Positions 15,210-21,887 of a DNA stretch of 21,887 nt are shown here, in pieces. The DNA lies in contig JBOHTO010000137.1 in assembly GCA_050733695.1 (NCBI GenBank), positions 1-21,887 of the forward strand. The letters are read 5' to 3'. The notes below the pieces were generated by a model. It did no database searches, had not been told where the DNA came from, and worked only from the letters and a program-made list of their open reading frames with translations. Within the stretch, counting starts at the first letter, position 1; the number at the start of each line of letters is the position of its first letter. This DNA is from JBOHTO01 sp050733695 (lineage in GTDB: Bacteria; Gemmatimonadota; Gemmatimonadetes; Gemmatimonadales; Gemmatimonadaceae). The translations under genes were made by a program, and so were the position numbers.

Positions 15210-16374
15210 CGCAGCTCCGACTCCAGCGGCGGGGGCGCCCGCCGCGCCCGCTGCACCGTTCAACTTCAAGGCAATTCTGCAGCAGATGATCCAGCAGAAT
15301 GCGTCCGACCTGCACCTCAAGGTGGGACGGCCACCGACTCTGCGTGTGAACGGCGACCTGGCTCCGCTGGCGCTGTCCGCCATGCGCCCCGAGGATCTCA
15401 AGTCGCTCGCCGAGCAGCTCATGACACCCAAGCAGGTGAAGGAGTTTGCGGAGTTCAAGGAGTCGGATTTCGCGATCGGCGTACCCGGGATCGGGCGCTT
15501 CCGTGTCAACGTGTATCAGCAGCGCGGTACGATCGCCTACGCGCTGCGATCCATTCCGTACCAGGCAAAGACGATCTCGGAGCTGAATCTGCCGTCGGTG
15601 GTCGAGGAGATCGCCATGCGGCCGCGTGGCCTCGTGCTCGTCACCGGAATCACGGGTTCGGGCAAGTCCACGGCGCTGGCGGCGATGATCCAGCACATCA
15701 ACGAGCAGCGGCACGCGAACGTGATCACCATCGAGGATCCGATCGAGTTCCTGCACCGCGACATCAACTGCCATATCAACCAGCGCGAGGTGGGAACGGA
15801 TACGGGCAGCTTCGCGCAGGCGTTGCGCCGCGTGCTGCGACAGGATCCCGATGTCGTGCTCATCGGCGAGATCAGGGACCTGGACACGCTGGACACCGCG
15901 CTCAAGGCGGCGGACACCGGCCACCTCGTGTTCTCGACGCTGCACACCACGGACGCCACGCAGACGATCAACCGCGTCCTCTCCTTCTATCCGCCGCACC
16001 AGCAGGCCGAGGTGCGCTTTGCGCTCTCCACCGCGCTGCAGGCCGTGATCTCCCTGCGGCTCGTGCCGCGGTCGGACAAGCCGGGGCGCATACCGGCCGC
16101 CGAAGTGCTCATCAACACGGCCGCCGTCCGCGACAACATCCGCGACATGACCAAGGCACTCAACATCCCCGACCTCATCAAGGAAGGAACGGTGCAGTAC
16201 GGGATGCAGAGCTTCGACCAGTCGCTCATGGCGTGGTACTCGCAGGGCGCGATCTCATACGAGAGCGCTGTGTTCTTCGCAACGAATCCCAGCGAGTTCG
16301 CGCTGCGCGTCCAGGGCGTCGCGGGATCCAGCGATACGAGCTGGTCGGGATTCGAGCCGGACGCGAATGCCTGA
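15202..16374 (+). CDS. pilT: Type IV pilus retraction ATPase PilT
   Basis: Hexameric ATPase that powers depolymerisation of type IV pili, giving twitching motility and DNA uptake; acts at the inner-membrane base of the pilus. The 390-residue length is slightly above PilT (about 345-370) because of an Ala/Pro N-terminal tail (1-19) and a C-terminal tail. Motifs: ASDLHLKVGRPP (34-45), Walker A GITGSGKST (149-157), Asp box ITIEDPIEF (175-183), Walker B VVLIGEIRD (218-226) and His box GHLVFSTLHT (240-249). The segment AAVRDNIRD (307-315) sits where PilT carries AIRNLI, here only partly conserved. Start ATG lies eight bases inside accB, with AGGA (15189-15192) nine bases ahead. It lies between two acetyl-CoA carboxylase subunits; no pilin or other pilus gene is in the window. 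A PilU-like paralogue is possible. Confidence 0.93.
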   Translation: MANAAPTPAAGAPAAPAAPFNFKAILQQMIQQNASDLHLKVGRPPTLRVNGDLAPLALSAMRPEDLKSLAEQLMTPKQVKEFAEFKESDFAIGVPGIGRFRVNVYQQRGTIAYALRSIPYQAKTISELNLPSVVEEIAMRPRGLVLVTGITGSGKSTALAAMIQHINEQRHANVITIEDPIEFLHRDINCHINQREVGTDTGSFAQALRRVLRQDPDVVLIGEIRDLDTLDTALKAADTGHLVFSTLHTTDATQTINRVLSFYPPHQQAEVRFALSTALQAVISLRLVPRSDKPGRIPAAEVLINTAAVRDNIRDMTKALNIPDLIKEGTVQYGMQSFDQSLMAWYSQGAISYESAVFFATNPSEFALRVQGVAGSSDTSWSGFEPDANA

Positions 16375-16398
16375 CGCCGCACCGTAGCTCGCCGGGTC

Positions 16399-17768
<1,370 letters not shown>

Positions 17769-17769
<1 letters not shown>

Positions 17770-18515
17770 TGCGCATGGACGTCTACTTCGGCGCGGCCAC
17801 GCTCGTGCCCGGCGACGTTGCCGGGCGTCTGGTCGTGGTGATCGATGTCCTCCGGGCATCGACCAGCATCGCCGTCGCCCTCGCCAATGGCGCAAAGGCC
17901 GTGATCCCCTTCGACAGTTCGGAAGAGGCGATCCAGCGCTCCAAGTCGCTCGAGCGCGCGGATGTCCGCCTTGCCGGCGAACGCAAGATGCTCCCCATCT
18001 CCGGCTTCGACCTGGGCAACTCGCCGTCCGAGTTCACCCGCGAGGCAGTCGAGGGAAAGACTGTCCTCATGACGACGACCAATGGCACCGGAGCGCTCAC
18101 CGTCCTTCAGGGCGCGCGCGAGGTTGTCGTGGCATCCTACGTGAATCTGGAAGTCGTGCTGGCCATGCTGCGCGCCGCGGCGCGCGGGGGCTCCGACATG
18201 GCAATCCTGTGCGCCGGCCGCGAGCGTCAGTTCTCGCTCGAGGACGCCGCCTGTGCGGGACGCTATGGGCGTGAGGTAGCGCGACAGCTTCCGAACGCCG
18301 AGTTGAACGATGCAGCGGTCGCGTGCACGATGGTCGACCGCCGTTATGGCGATGACATCGAGCGGCTCTTCGCGGCGTCGTCGCACGGCCGGGCCCTGGT
18401 GGAGGCCGGCTTCGGCGATGACCTTCTGCTCTGCGCCAGCGTCAACGCATACCCCGTCGTCCCGGTCTATCAGGAACGGCAGATCACAAAGCTCGGCCCG
18501 GAGCGCGAGCGGTAG
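17769..18515 (+). CDS. comB: ComB-family 2-phosphosulfolactate phosphatase-like protein
   Basis: The founding enzyme removes phosphate from 2-phospho-3-sulfolactate in coenzyme M synthesis and needs Mg2+. Family blocks are well kept: DVLRAST (26-32), GERKMLPISGFDLGNS (70-85), TTNGT (103-107), CAGRERQFSLEDAACAG (148-164) and SSHGRALVEAGFGDD (204-218). The length of 248 is normal. GTG 17769 was preferred because CAGGGAG (17754-17760) is eight bases ahead; ATG 17775 is the alternative (246 residues). Bacterial members are widespread outside methanogens and usually have no other coenzyme M genes next to them, as here, so the physiological substrate is uncertain: it may be sulfolactate metabolism or an unrelated phosphate ester. 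It lies between accC and ftsK in one operon. Confidence 0.88.
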
Positions 18516-18529
18516 GGGAGGGGCAGCAA

Positions 18530-20905
18530 GTGACTTCGTCACCGTCGGGTCGTTCAACAGCTTCGTCACCGCTGCAGCGCGAGGTCGCGGGTATCGCGCT
18601 CCTGCTCCTGGCGTGCTTCCTCCTCGGCGTGCTCGCGGTGCACGCTCTCGCGCTGCTGTCTCCGGCTGTGAGCATCCGCGGCACCTTCGGCGCCGTGGGA
18701 TCCTGGGTAGTGCGCCCGCTCGTGGCGCTCCTCGGCTGGCCCACGTCGGTGCTGCTGCCATTCGTTCCCGCGGTCCACGCGCTCCGGCTGTTCGGTCGCC
18801 TGGACCGCGACGCGGATCGTTCGTGGCTGATCTTCCTCGGCGGCTGCGTGGTTCTCCTGCCGGTCGCGCTCGGCCTGGCCCTTGGCGCAGAGCGCGAGGC
18901 GGGTGCGATCGCCGGACTCTGGGGACACCTGCTTGCGTACTATCTGCGCGAGGGATTCGGGATCGGCGGTGCGTGGATCCTGCTGCTGTTCGCGGCGAGC
19001 GCGCTCACCGCGGCAACGCTCTCGTGGAACCCGCTGCGGATGCTGGTCGGGCCCCGTCACCGGGCGGGCACCGTGCACGGCGCAGCCGGGAGCGGTGACG
19101 TGCCTGAGCTGCTCGAGCCGCCACCCGAAGAGATGCCCGGCATCGACCCCGCCTTCGTGCGCGAGAGACTGGCGCCGGCGGGGAGCGCTGCCGCTGGCAT
19201 CCCCGCGGACGCTGTGCCAGGAGTCGACAGGACGCGCAGGCGCAGGCACAGGACGGATACCACGGAGCAACGCGCGGACGAGATCGCGGCCGCGATCGGA
19301 GCAGCCGCATCCGACGAATCTGCGGAGACGCTCGGCGATCTGCTCCCGCGGCCCGAGCTGCTCACGCCACCGCCGCCGAGCAATCAGGAGGCTGGCCGGC
19401 GCGAGCTCGATGCGATGGGCGACAAGCTCATGGACGCGCTCGCGACGTTCCGCGTGCAGGGTGAGCTCGTCGGGCGCACGACAGGTCCCGTCGTGACGCA
19501 GTACGAGATCGAGCCCGCGCCGGGCGTGAAGGTGAGGCAGTTCGCCACGCTCGCGAACGATCTCGCACTGGCGATGCGAGCGCCCAGCATTCGCGTCGTC
19601 GCGCCCATTCCGGGGCGCGGCGCGGTGGGCGTCGAGGTTCCCAACCCCACGGCGGAGATTGTCGCCTTTCGCGAACTGATCGAGTCGCGCGATTTCCAGA
19701 CCGCGCGCGCGGCGCTGCCCATCGCGCTCGGCAAGGATCTCGAGGGCAAACCCGTCATAGCCGACCTCGCGAAGATGCCGCACCTCCTTATCGCCGGGGC
19801 CACCGGCTCCGGGAAATCGGTGTGCATCAACACGCTGATCACGAGTCTGGTCTACCGGCATACGCCGCGCACGCTGCGGCTGCTCATGATCGACCCGAAG
19901 ATGGTCGAGCTGTCGGTGTACAACACGCTCCCGCACCTGCGCCACAAGGTTGTCACCGACAATCGCGACGCGGCAGCGATACTCAAGTGGGCAGTGCTCG
20001 AGATGCAGGAGCGCTACGAACTGCTCGCGGCCAACGGCTGCCGCAACATCCAGGATTTCAACCGGCGGCTTGCGGAGGGCGCCGAGCTCCAGCTCCCGCC
20101 CGATCCCAACGTCGCCTTCGAGGAACGCGCATACACCGGCTCGCTGCTCCCGTACATAGTCGTCGTGATCGACGAGCTCGCCGACCTGATGATGACAGTG
20201 CAGGGTGAGGTGGAACGGCCGCTCGCGATGCTCGCACAGAAGGCGCGCGCGATCGGAATCCACCTGATTCTCGCCACGCAGCGGCCGAGCGTGAACGTGA
20301 TCACCGGGCTCATCAAGGCGAATTTCCCGAGCCGGATCGCCTTCAGGGTCGCATCGCAGGTGGACAGCCGCACCATAATGGACGGCATTGGCGCGGAGTC
20401 GCTGCTCGGGAACGGCGACATGCTGTTCGTTCCGCCGGGACGCTCGGAACCGTCGCGGCTGCAGGGCGCGTTCATCCCGAGCGAGGACACCGAGCGCCTC
20501 ATGCGCTGGTACAAGGAGCTGCGTGCTGCGCGGCGCGCGGCGCTGGAGGCGCGCGGCCTGGCCGACGAGCGGGCGTTCGCCGAGGCCGACATACTCGAGG
20601 CCGTGCGCCTGCGCGAGGCGGAGGCGGCGGCGGCGGCCGGTGAAAGCGAAGAGGGGAGCATGGATGACGGCGGCAGCGGCGAGCGCGACAGGCTGTTCAG
20701 GGAGGCGGCGGAGGTCGTCATCCAGCACCAGCAGGGTTCGACTTCGCTGCTGCAGCGTCGCCTCAAGGTGGGCTACGGCCGGGCAGCGCGCATCGTGGAC
20801 CAGCTCCACGCGGCGGGAATCATTGGCCCGCCGGACGCGTCCCGGCCGCGCGAGGTTCTTGTCGGTCTCGAGGAACTGGACCGGATCTGCGGACCGAACC
20901 GGTGA
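18530..20905 (+). CDS. ftsK: DNA translocase FtsK/SpoIIIE
   Basis: Septum-anchored hexameric motor that pumps chromosomal DNA and helps resolve dimers during division. The 791-residue protein starts at GTG 18530, seven to eight bases after a purine-rich GGGGAGGGG. About four membrane helices occupy residues 18-166, followed by a Pro/Ala/Arg linker (170-285), shorter than in E. coli FtsK (1,329 residues) but usual for FtsK of many phyla and SpoIIIE. Motor domain: alpha part near 290-400, Walker A GATGSGKS (423-430), LLMIDPKMVELSVY (451-464), Walker B YIVVVIDELADLM (542-554) and ATQRPSVNVITGLIKANFPSRIAF (582-605). After a charged linker (660-720), the winged-helix gamma domain (722-778, ending ASRPREVLV) should read polar DNA motifs. 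It ends the operon. Confidence 0.96.
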   Translation: MTSSPSGRSTASSPLQREVAGIALLLLACFLLGVLAVHALALLSPAVSIRGTFGAVGSWVVRPLVALLGWPTSVLLPFVPAVHALRLFGRLDRDADRSWLIFLGGCVVLLPVALGLALGAEREAGAIAGLWGHLLAYYLREGFGIGGAWILLLFAASALTAATLSWNPLRMLVGPRHRAGTVHGAAGSGDVPELLEPPPEEMPGIDPAFVRERLAPAGSAAAGIPADAVPGVDRTRRRRHRTDTTEQRADEIAAAIGAAASDESAETLGDLLPRPELLTPPPPSNQEAGRRELDAMGDKLMDALATFRVQGELVGRTTGPVVTQYEIEPAPGVKVRQFATLANDLALAMRAPSIRVVAPIPGRGAVGVEVPNPTAEIVAFRELIESRDFQTARAALPIALGKDLEGKPVIADLAKMPHLLIAGATGSGKSVCINTLITSLVYRHTPRTLRLLMIDPKMVELSVYNTLPHLRHKVVTDNRDAAAILKWAVLEMQERYELLAANGCRNIQDFNRRLAEGAELQLPPDPNVAFEERAYTGSLLPYIVVVIDELADLMMTVQGEVERPLAMLAQKARAIGIHLILATQRPSVNVITGLIKANFPSRIAFRVASQVDSRTIMDGIGAESLLGNGDMLFVPPGRSEPSRLQGAFIPSEDTERLMRWYKELRAARRAALEARGLADERAFAEADILEAVRLREAEAAAAAGESEEGSMDDGGSGERDRLFREAAEVVIQHQQGSTSLLQRRLKVGYGRAARIVDQLHAAGIIGPPDASRPREVLVGLEELDRICGPNR

Positions 20906-20954
20906 CGCTGCGGGTATGATCCGGGCAGCCGTCGTCACGCCTGTGCCGCACGAT

Positions 20955-21005
20955 CAACGCCGTCACCCCTGCGGATCAACAACAACGCCGTCACCGCTGC
21001 GAATC
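20955..21005. repeat. 23-bp direct repeat, two copies, 28-bp period
   Basis: CAACGCCGTCACC(C/G)CTGCG(G/A)ATC occurs at 20955-20977 and 20983-21005, with two mismatches and a five-base spacer. The spacing, near three helical turns, would place both copies on nearly the same face of DNA. A more degenerate related stretch (GCCGTCGTCACGCCTGTG) lies just before. It sits 81-132 bases upstream of the start of the last gene, so it could be a regulator binding site or simply a duplication. Confidence 0.75.
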
Positions 21006-21020
21006 CCAGGAACGTAGTCG

Positions 21021-21048
21021 TTCCGCGAAAGCGGAAATGCATTTTCGC
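21021..21048. promoter_or_regulatory. Overlapping hairpin and 18-bp palindrome before the last gene
   Basis: TTCCGC-GAAA-GCGGAA (21021-21036) is a perfect six-base-pair stem with a GAAA tetraloop. It overlaps GCGGAAATGCATTTTCGC (21031-21048), an 18-base palindrome broken only by one G/T pair (21034/21045). The first could be a weak terminator or 5'-UTR hairpin for ftsK; the second, with central ATGCAT, has the symmetry of a dimeric repressor operator. Both end 38 bases before ATG 21087. Which reading is right is unknown. Confidence 0.55.
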
Positions 21049-21086
21049 TTCGCATGAGTCGTCCACACGTCCCGGAGCTTCCCTCC

Positions 21087-21845
21087 ATGGCAATACGAAT
21101 ACTTCCCGCGCTGATCACGGCCGGCGCCGCGCTGATTGCGCTTCCCTCGCTGGCACAGGCGCAGCCGGCGGGCGCCTCCGCGTCGCCACCGCGCATAGGG
21201 GCAGTTGACGGCGACCGGGTGACGCCGGGGAGCTGGACCTACTCCATCCGCGTGATAGCGAACGGCGAGTCGAACGAGGTCGGCATGCGCACGCTGACCG
21301 TCGCAGCGTCCAGCTACAAGGGCGCGCCGGCGTGGCTGGTGACCGAAGAGAGCAACGCTGGTGCAATGGTCGTGGTCGACTCGCTCTACGTCAGCAAGTC
21401 GGGTCTCGAGCCGCTGCATCGCGTGCTGTCAATGGGGCCAGGCACCATCGTCACCGACTTCTCGGCAGACAGCGTGACGGGGTCCCTGACCATGCCGGGC
21501 GGATCGATGCCGATCGCGCTTGCGTACACTCCCGGGCTCGTGGTGAGTGGCGGGATGTTCGAGATGATTCTGCCCATCCTTCCCGTCGACGCCAATTGGG
21601 CGGCGAGCATGGACATGCTGCAGATCACGCAGCTCGGGGCATCGGCGGTCCCCGTGCGGATGCGGGTGACGGGCGAGGAGACGGTCACCGTGCCCGCTGG
21701 CGAGATTGCGGCGTGGACAGGTGTCATCGAGAGCGAAGCGGTGACGCAGAAGGTATGGATCGGCAAGAAGGGACACCGTCTCGTGAAGGTCACGGTGTCG
21801 AGCCCGCAGATGCAGGGCACAGTGATCGAGACGGTGCTCAAGTAG
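21087..21845 (+). CDS. Secreted protein of unknown function, DUF3108-like
   Basis: A 252-residue protein with a Sec signal peptide: MAIRILPALITAGAALIALPSLAQA, followed by a signal-peptidase-I type Ala-x-Ala site before QPAGAS. There is no lipobox Cys, so it should be free in the periplasm or outer-membrane-associated. ATG 21087 was chosen because the signal peptide begins there and GGAG (21074-21077) is nine bases ahead; the open frame starts at 21054. The mature part is beta-rich with alternating hydrophobics (TPGSWTYSIRVIANGE, AAWTGVIESEAVTQKVWIGKKGHRLVKVTV). The ending with a modified-substrate style 'KVWIGKKGHRLVKV' resembles DUF3108 and related outer-membrane-directed proteins that use a single sheet to bind lipid or glycan. 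This resemblance is from memory and weak. It is separated from ftsK by 181 bases and probably has its own promoter. Confidence 0.75.
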   Translation: MAIRILPALITAGAALIALPSLAQAQPAGASASPPRIGAVDGDRVTPGSWTYSIRVIANGESNEVGMRTLTVAASSYKGAPAWLVTEESNAGAMVVVDSLYVSKSGLEPLHRVLSMGPGTIVTDFSADSVTGSLTMPGGSMPIALAYTPGLVVSGGMFEMILPILPVDANWAASMDMLQITQLGASAVPVRMRVTGEETVTVPAGEIAAWTGVIESEAVTQKVWIGKKGHRLVKVTVSSPQMQGTVIETVLK

Positions 21846-21887
21846 GGGTCAGGTCTTGTTTTGCAACATCATTGCCTTGCGGAAGTC
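21846..21887. other. Possible start of an interspersed repeat at the window edge
   Basis: The last 42 bases (GGGTCAGGTCTTG... then a T-rich stretch and GCAACATCATTGCC) are much richer in A and T than the flanking coding DNA. Similar 'ggggtcaggtcttg' strings often flank IS200-like (Y1 transposase) genes and REP-type elements in environmental genomes; this is recollection, not a search. The element is cut by the edge, so nothing more can be seen. Confidence 0.25.

Noticed and set aside
18515..18522. KOPS-like octamers (GGGNAGGG), for example 18515, 12968, 8929, 2941 and 2770 on plus and 14132, 11190 and 8259 on minus
   Set aside because: They occur on both strands with little skew, and G-rich octamers are expected by chance at this GC content; the 18515 copy is explained as the ftsK ribosome binding site.
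18566..20938. 790-codon open frame on the minus strand opposite ftsK
   Set aside because: The plus frame is unmistakable FtsK with Walker motifs and gamma domain; the antisense reading is Arg/His-rich with no domain and is a GC-bias shadow.

Overview
The window is a dense, high-GC stretch of bacterial chromosome that looks like ordinary housekeeping and catabolic territory rather than a mobile island. No rRNA, tRNA, CRISPR array, phage gene or intact transposase was seen. Several traits suggest a member of the Gemmatimonadota or a close relative: the order TPR protein - aroQ - M24 peptidase - accB - pilT - accC - comB - ftsK, TPR proteins with long low-complexity linkers, a PpiD-like membrane-anchored foldase, and a Bacillus-like urocanase in a Gram-negative-type genome with TatA and PilT. 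This assignment is inference from gene content and was not tested by a search.

Layout, left to right. (1) Positions 93-4746, + strand: hutH, hutU and hutI, the first three steps of histidine degradation (histidine to urocanate to imidazolonepropionate to formiminoglutamate), as a tight operon. The enzyme for the fourth step is not in the window. (2) Positions 4812-9114, + strand: a 903-residue TPR protein with an acidic disordered middle, a trans-polyprenyl diphosphate synthase, a small DUF4321-like membrane protein and TatA. The first three overlap by a few bases or one base. (3) Positions 9206-11044, - strand: a membrane-anchored SurA/PpiD-type peptidyl-prolyl isomerase, convergent with tatA. 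A four-copy 15-bp tandem repeat lies between them. (4) Positions 11045-11233: a divergent intergenic region with a near-consensus sigma-70 promoter facing right and a GC-rich hairpin at the predicted transcription start.

(5) Positions 11234-20905, + strand: an eight-gene, nearly gapless operon. It encodes a 624-residue TPR protein with two in-frame minisatellites, 3-dehydroquinate dehydratase (AroQ), an M24 Xaa-Pro peptidase, biotin carboxyl carrier protein (AccB), the PilT retraction ATPase, biotin carboxylase (AccC), a ComB-family phosphatase and the FtsK DNA translocase. The two acetyl-CoA carboxylase subunits are separated by pilT, which overlaps the end of accB. (6) Positions 20906-21887: a 181-bp spacer with a 23-bp direct repeat, a short hairpin and a nearly perfect 18-bp palindrome, then a secreted protein of unknown function. 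The last 42 bases may begin an interspersed repeat.

The most noteworthy points are the two large TPR proteins with recurrent short acidic/aromatic motifs, the coding and non-coding tandem repeats, the insertion of pilT into the acc unit, the split arrangement of catalytic signatures in the foldase, and the repeat/palindrome cluster before the last gene. I did not find a clearly new defence or mobile system.
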